A stretch of DNA of 64,000 bases, taken from Dipylidium caninum. Its lineage: Eukaryota > Platyhelminthes > Cestoda > Cyclophyllidea > Dipylidiidae. Where the stretch lies: assembly GCA_017562135.1 (NCBI GenBank), contig QEYB01000388.1, positions 186,001 to 250,000 on the forward strand, given 5' to 3'. Shown piece after piece: positions 27,696-47,331 of the stretch. Each line of letters opens with the position of its first letter. Within the stretch, counting starts at the first letter, position 1. Position numbers and translations under genes: made by a program. Under the pieces are notes generated by a model. The model was given only the letters and a program-made list of their open reading frames with translations, was not told the DNA's origin and ran no database searches.

Positions 27696-28049
27696 ATGAT
27701 TTCACTGCGAACGCTCTTCTTTCTCATGCTCTGCGTCTGTCTGGCCTTCTCAGACGAGGCGCAATCGGAGGGAGAAACCACCGCGGCGCCGGTAGTTGAG
27801 GCCGATGGAAGTGGGAAGAACGTCACAGACTCTCTGGCAGCAACAGGTAAGTCCACCACTTTCAATTCCACTGTTTGCTCGCTCGCCCGCCCGCCCGCCT
27901 GCCTGCTTGCCTGTCTCATGCTCATACCAACATTACTGGTGGCCTACTCTCAGTGTGCTCTTGTGTTTTTTGCAGACGCCGACTGTGGCCTACGTGTGAA
28001 CGCCTTCCTCATCGTCGGCAGCCTCGTCGTGTACAAGCTGCTTGCCTAA
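27696..28049 (+). CDS. Small secreted or GPI-anchored-type protein, left copy
   Basis: I do not recognise a named family. Two exons, 27696-27846 and 27976-28049, join in phase 1 (ACAG|GTAAGT; TTTGCAG|AC) into 74 residues. The N terminus is a clear signal peptide (RTLFFLMLCVCLAF). The mature part is short, acidic and Ala/Thr/Glu-rich with one N-glycosylation sequon (NVT). The C terminus, after DADCG, is a hydrophobic run (FLIVGSLVVY) ending KLLA. That layout, N-terminal signal plus C-terminal hydrophobic tail with a small-residue site before it, suggests a GPI-anchored surface peptide; a single-pass membrane peptide is the alternative. An identical predicted protein is encoded in the right arm and points toward this one across the palindrome centre. 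Confidence 0.7.
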   Translation: MISLRTLFFLMLCVCLAFSDEAQSEGETTAAPVVEADGSGKNVTDSLAATGKSTTFNSTVCSLARPPACLLACLMLIPTLLVAYSQCALVFFADADCGLRVNAFLIVGSLVVYKLLA

Positions 28050-28325
28050 CTCTAAACTAGGGACCCGTGTTACTCCTTCTACCCTGCTCTATTCTATCTC
28101 GTTTGAGAGCCCAATACATGTCTCATTTTGTCCACGAGGAAGGGGTTTTCTCTTGAGCTTGTGGGTCTGCCGACACTGTGACGACGGATGAGTTGACGGG
28201 ATCAGGGTGTGGTGGCATTGGTTGGAAGGGGGTTGGCGTGGGTGCGTCGTTGACGTTGCGAGTGCGTGTTGTCGGGACTGGCTGTGTGTTGGTGGGGGAG
28301 ATAGTTGCGGACGTGGAGACAATGC

Positions 28326-28841
28326 TGGGGATCTGTGTACAGGCAGCGGAGTTGGTTTGCTCTAATTAATGTGGGCAAGTCTTTTGACCACTCGCATGCA
28401 CTTTGTGGCCAAATGTGTTAGTGACAAGGAAGGAAATGGATGAATTCGACATTGAAGTTGTTTCCTGAATGCTAATAGCTTTGAATTGAGCTGAATCTCT
28501 GAAAATACGCATTTATATACAAGTGTGTTTCACTCGTCATCTTCTTCAATTTTGTCATTCTGATATTTCATAAATTACTACAGAAATTATTCCCTATATC
28601 TATACCCTCGCCTATCAGCAATAAAAGCGATAAGTTCAATTTTCTAGAGAAGATTTATATTTGCCTCACTAGGTTTTAGGTATCTGAGTGCCCGTGCCAA
28701 TCCACATAAAATTTTTGAAATGACTGATACCATGGTTAGCTTCGCACTTAAAAGATATCTACATTCATTTCCCACTATGACAGTCGACTTTGTACCTATT
28801 CGCGAACACATTTGGCGCCCCGCGGATGCGGATGTTCAGCG
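28326..28841. other. Unique A/T-rich spacer at the palindrome centre
   Basis: About 515 bp separate the inner ends of the arms. The sequence is A/T-rich, shows no convincing gene and is not itself symmetric. The two small secreted genes converge on it, so it should hold the 3' flanks of both. Confidence 0.8.
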
Positions 28842-29120
28842 ACGGCATTGCCACTACCTCCGCAACTATCTTTTCCACCAACATACAGCCAGTTCCGACA
28901 ACACGCACTCGCAACGTCGACGACGCACCCACGCCGACCCCCATCCACCCAATGCCACCACGCCCAGATCTGGCCAACTCATCCGTCGTCACAGTGTCGG
29001 CAGACCCACAAGCTCAAGAGAAAACCCCTTCCTCGTGGACAAAATGAGACATGTATTGGGCTCTCAAACGAGATAGAATAGAGCAGGGTAGAAGGAGTAA
29101 CACGGGTCCCTAGTTTAGAG

Positions 29121-29474
29121 TTAGGCAAGCAGCTTGTACACGACGAGGCTGCCGACGATGAGGAAGGCGTTCACACGTAGGCCACAGTCGGCGTCTGCAA
29201 AAAACACAAGAGCACACTGAGAGTAGGCCACCAGTAATGTTGGTATGAGCATGAGACAGGCAAGCAGGCAGGCGGGCGGGCGGGCGAGCGAGCAAACAGT
29301 GGAATTGAAAGTGGTGGACTTACCTGTTGCTGCCAGAGAGTCTGTGACGTTCTTCCCACTTCCATCGGCCTCAACTACCGGCGCCGCGGTGGTTTCTCCC
29401 TCCGATTGCGCCTCGTCTGAGAAGGCCAGACAGACGCAGAGCATGAGAAAGAAGAGCGTTCGCAGTGAAATCAT
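29121..29474 (-). CDS. Small secreted or GPI-anchored-type protein, right copy
   Basis: Mirror copy of the gene at 27696. Exons 29474-29324 and 29194-29121 have the same splice sites and phase and encode the same 74 residues as read: signal peptide, short acidic sequon-bearing middle, hydrophobic C-terminal tail. The intron also matches, including its CCCG-repeat-like run. Because the predicted protein is unchanged, this is either a very recent duplicate or one kept the same by conversion. No named family is recognised. Confidence 0.7.
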   Translation of the reverse strand: MISLRTLFFLMLCVCLAFSDEAQSEGETTAAPVVEADGSGKNVTDSLAATGKSTTFNSTVCSLARPPACLLACLMLIPTLLVAYSQCALVFFADADCGLRVNAFLIVGSLVVYKLLA

Positions 29475-30509
29475 GAAGATGACGTGAATACGAAGCGAGT
29501 GACGGCGGCGTGTCTATCGTACGTGCTGACGACGCGTGAGTGTATTTCAAATGGAAAATCGATTACTTCAAAAGGCGCCTCAACCAATTACGCGAGACTA
29601 GCTCGAGACGAGGCAGTTGGGCTGCATTTCCTGCCTTCCGATTGGACGCTCCGATGACATCAGTGTTTCGTTGGACACACAGTGTTTGCATGCACTCGTT
29701 CCGGTCACGCTGCGTGTATGCGACACACCGATCCTTGTCCTCGCCAATCGATGTGGCCGCCTCACGTCACGAGGCTGCATGCGCCCACCCTCCGACAACA
29801 AGCCCCAACCCAACCCAACCCATCCCAGCCCAGCATAGCCCCGTTCCAAACGCCTCCCCCCGCTCAGTCAGCGTCTACTCCGTTAGTGCGCGAGCTCGAC
29901 AGCCTGTCATAATCTCGTAGAGGGCGCCTGCCCTATTCTTCATTCCCACACCCCCGTCTGATGCAAATGGGACGCACAAGAACTCCACACACACACACAC
30001 ACACTTACCCAGCCACCCAAACAGCACGCGACCACCACAACCAATTCTGGCCCATACCGCCTACAATGCTCTTCCGGACTCCATGGCCTAAGCGACGTCA
30101 CCATTGCCACTGTTTCGGCTGCCGACCTCGTGCGCACGTGGTGGGGAAATGGGGGAAGATTACTCGCGGGCGACACGACGCAAACCACCAACAATCCCAC
30201 AACCCCGCTCCATGTGAACGTGCAAGTCAACCCCACCATAATATCCAAACGCCTCAGCACAAATCCTCGCACCTCAATCCTGCCTCAACGTCCCCATTCA
30301 ACATGCTCTCTCGCACCGCTATCGAGGCAGGCCACATATCTCCCCACACACACACACACACACACACACAACCCCATGACACGTCAACCACCAAAATCTA
30401 CGCACTCACACATAACATTAGTTGTATGCTATTTACATTTGCCAATAGAGCAATCACATTTTGCAAAATAGGCCACAAGGCGGGACTCGCACACATCTCC
30501 ACAGTATCG

Positions 30510-31896
30510 TCAATCGTAGTCGCCGGACCGGTCTGCGCCATCCCTGTCACTGTCAGACTCGGCCGAACCATACACAGACACATCGCTGTACGGGGGGCTG
30601 TCACTATCCGATGTCAAGTCTTCCTCGTCTGGGTAGTCATTGCGCCAGTTTGACTCGCTATTCGAGTCCGAGTCCGCGCCATCATCGAGAAAACGCTCGT
30701 CAAATTCATCCGACTCGCCTTCGTAGATGCCCTCCAGGGGCGCCTCATCACATAGGTCATCAGCAATATCATCGTCGTTGAAGCTCGTAGTTACGGCGTA
30801 GAGATCATAGAGATAGTCGTCAGTCGCATCGGTCGCCGCCTCACCCTTTTCCCTCTCAACGGCATTCTTCCTCGCCGCTCTTTCGTTGGCCAGACTGAGG
30901 TCACCCAAACTCGTCGCCAGTGGCTCTGACTGGTTCTGGTAACACAAATCAATGATGCGCAGGCACTTGACGGGGCGAGGCCCACACGTGTTCTCGTCTC
31001 CCACCGTACACGCACTGTCCTCTCCACTCACTGTCGCAGCCTTCCTCTTAGTCCCCCTCACATTCTCCACGGAAACACGAATCTGTGGACATAAAAAAGA
31101 AGCTTCTAACTGTAACCACCTTCTGCCTTATTCCATCACTCATTCATTTGCTCAACTCCCCATCAGGCCTCCGACTCGATTTGCGCAATACTGGGCCTCC
31201 TTGACAAAACAACACTACACTCCATGACCATCTTCGCATTAAGGCGACACACCAAATAGATCACTGCACTGCACTGCACTGCTCCCACCTGGCACCTGCC
31301 ACAAGGGCATCGAAACACGGATACGCGTCTGGCATGCTTGACGCTCTAACATTGCAAACTGGGTCCAAGCGTGAAGCACAAGCCCACCACACTCACACCA
31401 TTCGACTCGTGCATCAGGTTAACTCGACGCATGTTGGTAATGTCAATGTAAAAGGCCACCATACTCATCACACACTCTAATAAGTAGTCACTTCACCGTA
31501 AATAATTCTACACTCAAAACAAATAAGATGATAAACAAAGAACTACGAAGGTCCTCGGGACAGCTGAGTCGCAGACCTGCCCACTTATGCTCCGACAACA
31601 GCACTCACCTCACAGGGGATTCTCGTCTCAGGAGACTCCATGACATGTGCAACGGAATGCTTCGATAAGACGAGTTCTCTTTTACCTGACGCGCCCATAT
31701 CTCGTAGGTCATCCATTGAAAAATTGGCCAAGTTAGAGGGGCTAGCAGTAGTTCCGAGGTACCGGAAACAGGTAGGCGCCTTGATAGCCTCTCCAGCTGG
31801 GCGTCGTTTCTTAGTCGGAATTGCATTAAAGCACTCAACCGGATTCTCACAGTAGGGTCTCTTCACCCGCAACAAAATTTCCGACGACATAGTCAT
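30510..31896 (-). CDS. SLC7A6OS: Iwr1/SLC7A6OS-type RNA polymerase II nuclear import factor, right copy
   Basis: Mirror copy of the gene at 25272. Exons 31896-31609 and 31082-30510 are each exactly as long as their counterparts (288 and 573 bp) and join in phase 0 to 286 residues. The acceptor reads TCCACAG here against TCGACAG in the left copy. I see two amino-acid differences, both in exon 2 shortly after the ACTVGDE segment: Lys to Asn and Glu to Gly (left copy to right copy). The N-terminal ILLRVKRPY motif, the DDYLYDLYA motif and the acidic tail are intact, so both copies look functional. It is head-to-head with the NIM1-type kinase. Confidence 0.9.
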
Positions 31897-32735
31897 CGCG
31901 ACACAATGCACCATCCGGCGACAATGGGCCGCCAAGCGAGAGTGCACCCGCACAAAGCGACCGCAGCTTAGAACCACGCGCCTCGAGGGCGGATGAATTA
32001 AAATAGCGCGAGTTTGAAGGTGTGGGTGATAGGAGGGACCACTGGGATGTGCGGGTTGTTGAGGCAATTTCTGCAAATGGATTGCGAGTGCATATGTCAC
32101 GAGGACCATTTGCATTTGTTCTTCTGTATGTGCTCGTCACAGTGTTCCCATTTGACTTGGAAATAAGATATCTAGTTTACTTACATTATACACCCGAGGT
32201 CTATAAACTGTTTTTAGTTTTTGAATACAGGGACATTGAATTTTTATTTTTGCTTGTTGACCTCGCCGTCGTTCACAGTAATTCCCAACATCGTCTTGCT
32301 TACCGACGCTGGCATCACATTTTGGAATCGCAGATCGTTGTCGGGGGACAACTACCATATAAGTCATCTCTGAGCAACATAAGTCTCCCGGGTTGAATAC
32401 TTGAAAGCCATAACTTAAACACTTCACTTAGGACCATTATATTGGAAATTCAGCTTATCAAATATCATCGTAACCTCGTAAACCTTGAAGAAAAACTCGA
32501 TTCTATTCACACCCCTTCTCCTTTTTAACATTCTGCTACCTTCACTTTGAAACCCCTTAACGATCAACATCTCCAGTTTTTCGACTGTATTGCATTTTAG
32601 CTTGCCATTTTATGGTTTCATTGCCATAGTTTCGACGAAAACTTGCCGTCAAATTTTTTCTCCGTTACTTGGCTTTGTCATATCATTAGAGGTATAGACT
32701 TTATATCCTAATCTTTTCTGAGACGCAGTATCCAT

Positions 32736-33580
32736 TATGCTTCTTTTCTTTCCTATTTGCTCATAAAGCATTTTTTGACCACTCCTCCTTTGACCAATTT
32801 TCAACTTTCCCTGTTCATCTTTTGGCGAATTAGGTAATTTTGATTGCTCTAGTGTGCACGTTCCCGACCCATTTCGCTCTGCCTTTGTTCGTCGATAATT
32901 TTTTCTGCACATTGTCTTGGTCAACGTTCTGCATCTTCTCTAGTGGTATTTTTTCATTGGATCTTGCGTTTTATTTTTACTTCCGTGTTTTTCTTCTTAA
33001 ATGTTACCTTTTTCTGAGTTGTTTGTATCTGTCTGTTTATTTGAACTCCAAAGCTCTTTATTTGACCTTTGCCTTATTTGGTCTTTTAAACTTGCTGTTA
33101 GTTTTCGAACTTGGCTCATCGCATTTCTGTCACATATTTCCGTTCACTTCACCTTTATCCCGTTGCTATTGCTGTTTGTCTTTTCTACCATTTATTTTTA
33201 TCCTCTGGATTTTGTCATGGTATTTTATTAAATTTCGTTTCTTACTCTCTGCAGTTTATCTTCTACCTTTTTTAAAATGTTTCCGGATCGTGTTTTTTTT
33301 TTCATTTTTCGAATGTCTTTTTTATTTGTAGTCAATTTTCTAAATCCACACTTCTCGTCGCTTTTTCTTTTGGTAGTAATATCTTTTTGTCTTCCTGGAT
33401 TTTGCTTTTATCTTTCCGTTTTTTATTCCATAAGTGTATCATGCTATCCACATCTTCCGGCACTTATTTTTTATTAGTTTCCTTTTTTCTTTAAATGAGT
33501 CCCTTCTTCGCCTATTTCTGATATTTTCACATTTTCTTTTTTTTAGCCGTTGCCGTATTTTGTCTTTTTCCTAATCTACA
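32736..33580. other. Pyrimidine-rich region upstream of the NIM1-type kinase
   Basis: The plus strand is extremely T-rich. The long hydrophobic reading frames here follow from that composition. The stretch may be the promoter and 5' untranslated region of the kinase gene that starts at 33581, and may include a decayed outer part of the inverted repeat. Confidence 0.5.
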
Positions 33581-42273
<8,693 letters not shown>

Positions 42274-43691
42274 CAAATCACCCATCGACCTAAATTTGAT
42301 CTCTCTTTAAACGAGATTCAATGGAGCTGTGTTTTACAAATTATTCTCCACGGAATGTCTGTAACTTTGGTAAAGTAAAGTTTTCGAATTTATTATTATT
42401 AATTCCCTCTAATTAAAGACAGGCTACTCAAGGTTCTGGAAGTCTAGTAATCTGATCTAAGCTCAGGCTCCTCTGATGCAGCATAAATGGTGCGAGTAAG
42501 GGAGATCGCTTTTGGTTGAAGCCTAGGATATACCCAAATTCGGCCCGTAACACATCATTCGTTGTCAGGAAATTAATCACAACAACCGGGGAGCGATATT
42601 TTAGTACTTCCGATCCCGTGTCTTTCAACAAAGGATGTAATAAACGATAGATAGAAGCACTTTTCATTTGAGTCAATTCTGCCGGCGAAAGCTCTCTCTT
42701 TTGGTTTGTACTAACAGTTCCGGCAAATCACTTCCATTTAAAATCGTGCATTGTGCCGTTAGTGTACAACAATTTAATCCTACAAAAAGTGCCGTCCCAA
42801 GCGTAAGGGAATATGGGAGGATGTGGATTGAAAACAATTTTACTGCTAGCACTAGGGATGAGTACAATGCAAGAGATTGAGATGCTAAAAATATTTTAAA
42901 ATTGTCGGCTAAGGGTGACCGATGATTTTTTCCCCTCTCATTTCATCTAAATGGGCTTCGTTTCACTCACATCTCTATTGCAAACTTTGTCGCTATCCTT
43001 AATTTCGTTGTCGATGTACAGAAGAGCAGGTATGTCAGCTTGCAAAGCCGAACGTTGAGAAAACGAGTGGCTATCTTCCTAAATCAAATGAACTCGGGAT
43101 GTTTGAATGGATAAAGATGATGCTGAAACGGTTACCAAAATTCTTTTTTATTGGACTGAAACTGGTATTTCCACGCCGGCCTTCGTGCCTCACGGTGGAC
43201 AGAGTCCACGAGATGGCGGATGGATATTGAAGCAGATAGAAGGCTTTCACGACGTCTTCACTCAAAACCTCAACGCATTTCGAAATTCAGTGATATTAAC
43301 CGATCTTTTTTGCTAAATCACTCGTTGTACCATCGATATATTATGTTTACTTTACTTCTAGATGGAAGCAATTAGATTTGGAGTTTTAAGGCTCTGAATG
43401 CAGAGACTTTACTTTATTCGCGGTGCGAAATAAAAGGTGGGCCTTACAATCCCAGTGGTGTGAAGCTTGAAAATATACCAACTATTTTTGTTGAGTAATT
43501 AAATTCGCTTGGCACAAAAAACGTGCGTGAGCCAATTGTTCTCTTCACTCAACGAGCGAATACACCAGACTTGCGCTTTGGTTAACAGGGGTTGCTTATA
43601 AAAGCACGCCAATGTGTAAATTCAAAGAGCTTCCGAGAATACCTTGAACCAGTGTCCCTTTTCTCACTTTCCACCCTCGACTGGAGCTTCG
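42274..43691. other. Intergenic region between the kinase and the glycosyltransferase
   Basis: Short open frames on both strands show no domain and no matching splice partners. The kinase 3' untranslated region should occupy the left end and the glycosyltransferase promoter the right. Nothing else recognised. Confidence 0.4.
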
Positions 43692-45354
43692 ATGACAGCA
43701 AGTCGTATTTTAGTAGGCCTATTCTGTGCAGCCGTTGTCATTTACACCCTGAATTTTGTCTGGACTGCAACGTTTCAAACAATCTTCGTGGAAAGCGATA
43801 TTAAATCAGCGAGTCTCGGACTTTTTTGCTCTAAATTCTGCTGCGAATGGAATGCTACAATTCTACTCAACCCTACGGGTCAGTATACACTTAGCCTGTG
43901 CCCTCGGATTATGGAGAGTCTAAGTGATCTCCTAATTTCCGTTGTGCCTGTTATAGAAGAGGCAAAAATTCGTGTCAATGGTAGTCATAAGCAGGTGAAT
44001 TTTGAGGATCTCGTCAAAATTCCGGATGGAGAATGGTTGAAAACATTCGATTCCTCCGTCTACAACCTCTATCCACAGTCACTACCTATTCGGGAGATGG
44101 TTCAACGCGTAATTCATGATCAGAGTCTTTACGAGGTGAGACTTTGTTTCCCTTCCACGTTCCCACAGGGTTCTAATAGCTGACATAAACAAAAGGACAC
44201 TTTTCCACGGTAGGGGGTCTAGCAGTGTCTTTATCGGGTTTAAAACGGTGATATTATCATAGATTATGGCTGCTTGAATTAGACAAGGGAGCCAACAAAA
44301 ATCAGATACCCCCTTTTCATCGCGTCTTTCGGCACACCTGAAGGCGCTTTCTGATTGGTTGATTGGCTAATGATGATGGTGATGACGTTTATAAACAATA
44401 CGGTAAAAGTAACTGTCGATAATATTTCTTTAGGCTCCAATTTTTAATCCACTTATTCGATTCCTTCGAATACCATCGAATGTATGCTCTCCTCTGACTA
44501 CGCCACAAGGCCAAAATAAACCCCCAAAGTTGAAGTCGCATGATGTAGTACTCATTTACAAATCGGCGGTTTACAATTTTGGGTTGCGGAAAAAATTGAG
44601 GAATCTTTATCACCTTAACAATAGCAAAATTAATGTCCACCTCATTTTCTCTATTGGATTGCCGAGAAGCGCAGGAGGTAATGTATTCCAGCGGGATGGA
44701 TTCAATGTGACGCTGAGAACGCGAGCTGGACGGAACCTCCTACAACACTCAATATCACCGCATCTAACGGACGAAAAACTTAGTAAGGAGATGCAAAGAC
44801 ACAGAGATCTCCTCATCGGTGATTATGAGGATACCTACTTCAATTTAAGCCTGAAAATCTTCCACACCTTCCAATGGGCTGCCCGATTTTGCCGACACCA
44901 CAAGCCCATTTTCGTCTTCATTGACGATGACTACGCCGTGAATACTCCCCGACTACTTGCTTTTGTTAGTGACCTCACACCGGAACAGCATGACACTCTT
45001 AGCCATGGATATAGAATGCGTCGCAATCAAACTGTTCGACCCGCGGACCACCTGCCTCAGTGGGCCTATTCCAAATACGAAGTCCCCTGGCCATTCCATC
45101 CGACAACGCATCTGGGAATTTACAGTGTGTGGAGTTACCGCCATGTTCACGATATGGCCTTGGCAATGCACTTCACCAAACCCATGGTGAGCGACGATAC
45201 TTGGCTTGGAATGGTGCAATTCAAGTTGGGCCTCAGCTTTACTGCACTACCGGGTATGTTTATCCGAGGTCAACCGATACGTTCAGCCGCCAATTGTTCC
45301 CATCTCTTTTTTGCTCCTATTGACGACTTTACAAAACGCGGTTGTACCCTCTGA
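43692..45354 (+). CDS. GT31 beta-1,3-glycosyltransferase (brainiac/B3GALT-like)
   Basis: Family 31 enzymes transfer galactose or GlcNAc in beta-1,3 linkage onto glycolipids or glycoproteins in the Golgi. Exons 43692-44135 and 44530-45354 join in phase 0 (GAG|GTGAGA; CCAAAG|TTG) into 422 residues. The start MTASR is chosen because a type II signal anchor follows at once (ILVGLFCAAVVIYTLNF). The catalytic domain has the usual order: VVLIYKSAVYNFGLRKKLRN, VHLIFSIGLP, DLLIGDYEDTYFNLSLK, then FVFIDDDYAVN with the metal-binding DDD, and SDDTWLGMVQ in place of the usual EDV-G motif. Several cysteines lie in the stem and near the C terminus (CSHLFF, RGCTL). Donor and acceptor cannot be told from sequence alone. 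GT31 membership is confident. Confidence 0.88.
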
Positions 45355-47331
45355 GCCCTTAATTGTACATCTCCCTCTCTTGTCACATAGGCTAACAGTT
45401 AGTTTTGTAAGCAGTTGGATAATCTAACTGCTTTTAATATCGTCGCTGTGTTACAGGTTTCATGATGTCGTTACACTGACGCTGGTATCAGTTGGCCGGG
45501 TGACCTCGGAAAGTGGAAGGGCGTTGAATGAGCGGAAGACGTACGGATTCACCTCACTCCCCTTAACTAATGCTTTGAGCCAGACCTCGGGCTTAGTCGT
45601 ACTCGAAGAGCATATCCAATCTGGTATTCTTAATTACTTAGACAGTTCATCTTAGCATTTCGGGGGGTCGACGGACCTCGACACTTCAAGTCTCCAGGTG
45701 TAAGTCAACTTTATTACTGAAAAACTTCTAATTTCCATGGCCACATAAATCAAAGAGGAGGAGGGGTGGACGGGCTGACCCGACGTCCCATTGTCGGCCC
45801 CCTACGGTCGACTTGGCTAATCAGCGCTATAAACGGGACTAGGGAGAAGGGAAAGAGGATGGCCAGAAGGTGTATCTCCACCTGTCACGCGACTGTACCA
45901 CCTCCTTCGTAGAGGTGTTAGTCAAGGCAGACTTGAAAAAGGCATTGCTGAGACAGATGCCCACATGTATCTATCAGCGAACACTGCTTACTTTCATCCG
46001 TGGCAGCTGCAACCTTTGCGAAGGTGTCTTGTTTCGCTCTTCCTCTTTCTCTCTACCCTGCATTTACTACCCGCCTCGTCAACATGGCATCTGAAATCGT
46101 GATTATACTAACCAAAGATTAAACATGCTATAATTTTTCTTCTGATCACTTTGCTTCCTTCCAGGCACATTTGTGGAAAGGGGTTGCATTGTGAAGAGCG
46201 GTGCTTTCACTCTTTCAACGGCTATTCAATCAGAGATGTAAGAAGAGGGTAATTCGAGTCACATGGTAGAGTGGTAACGCGGAGTATAACCGTTAAACAT
46301 CTCTTATGAGCTTGAAATTAGCCACTCAGACTTGAAAGTTCTGGAGTGTGATACATTGACTTTCTAATGGAGGGGGGGGGAGATAAAGAGCTCGGAGGGG
46401 AGGATGAAATTAAAGGTTAATGAACGCTAAAATAGTAGGTTATAAAAAGGAGTGGTTGTCTACTTATATCCTTAACAGTAGCAGCGTCGAGAGGATGAAA
46501 GTGGAAAAGTAACGATTTCACAATGTTACTGTCTAGCACCGGTGTTTCAACACAGTAGCCACCAAGGACGCGAATGATAGTGAGAGTCTGTGACTAAATA
46601 AAAGGAAGGTTAAGTGATCTCGATGTAATTATTGAACAGTTTGCTATCCTTTTCTCCTAGGCTTCTCCATAGTGGACTCGGATTCCCATTCATGACTCAA
46701 TATTCCCGATGGCCGTCCGACGTGATCGTCAATGCACGTTGGGTGACGGTGTGAACGGATCCGTAGGATTCATCGTCATGTCTACAAGAATTGCCTCCTG
46801 CTATTAGCGCAATCAGAGCACTTCAGCGAGATGACTTGAGAGGAATGGTGGACCCAAATGGGAGAGAATTGCTTTGTTTTGGAGCTCCAAGTCTCTCGGT
46901 ACTGCTCAGTATAAGAAAGTGAGTGTAACTAGATTAAAAACAAAGAATGAATACTTAGGTTAAGTGAATTCGAAATCATCACACTTTGAAGACTACAGTC
47001 AAACTTAACTAGGAGGAGTTTGCGCCGTCGTCTTAGTGTGATATTTTAAATTCTTGTAGCCATTTTCGCAGAACAAAGTCTGAAAACCTATAGATTTTCT
47101 AAGTGTTGATCTTACCGATTCAGTGGGGAGAACCGCCAGGGCTGTTTTCCACTTCATCATCTCTTAGATCACCAAAAAATGGCGTGTTCATCATTAGAAC
47201 GGTTCACTAATTGCTTCTGAGTGACAACTTTTTCGTGATACTCTGGTATATTTCAATCAAATCACCTGCATGTTTATTTGCTCAGTGATCTCTTTACTCA
47301 ATTAATTATTCACTCACTCATTCATCTATTT
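45355..47331. other. Intergenic region between GT31 and the mariner remnant
   Basis: No gene is recognised. A GC-rich patch at about 45650-45850, with a purine-rich run followed by GACCCGACGTCCC, differs from its A/T-rich surroundings and may be a fragment of a dispersed repeat. A run of nine G residues occurs near 46370. Confidence 0.35.

Larger units (their letters stand above)
24449..28325 (+). repeat. Left arm of a large gene-bearing inverted repeat
   Basis: This arm is the reverse complement of 28842-32735. Matched landmarks have a nearly constant coordinate sum: 25272/31896, 26657/30510, 27696/29474 and 28049/29121 all give 57167-57170, so there are very few indels over 3 kb. Similarity is near-identical through the two genes and the sequence between them, then drops to moderate between 24450 and 25200. 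The inner boundary lies where the match fails near 28325. The arm carries a complete Iwr1-like gene and a complete small secreted or GPI-type gene. Confidence 0.95.
28842..32735 (-). repeat. Right arm of the large gene-bearing inverted repeat
   Basis: Reverse complement of 24449-28325. Similarity begins abruptly near 28842, is near-complete to about 31980, then is visibly diverged but still alignable to about 32735, where a motif around the sequence CTGAGACGCAGTATCC pairs with its counterpart at 24453-24470. It carries full second copies of the Iwr1-like and small secreted genes on the minus strand. Confidence 0.93.

Noticed and set aside
32840..33331. 163-codon very hydrophobic frame that could be taken for a multi-pass membrane protein
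   Set aside because: The plus strand here is extremely T-rich, so any frame reads as Phe/Leu. It begins at TTG rather than ATG and has no family features.
43107..43316. 69-codon frame with an ATG upstream of the glycosyltransferase
   Set aside because: No domain, no splice partner, and the opposite strand is equally open. Not separable from chance.
45650..45850. GC-rich patch considered as a miniature LTR retrotransposon fragment
   Set aside because: No paired terminal repeat, primer-binding site or second copy is visible in the window.
46260..46310. Short stretch with GGTAGAGTGG considered as a tRNA D-arm
   Set aside because: No acceptor stem, anticodon arm or T-arm (GTTCRANNC) can be matched at tRNA spacing.
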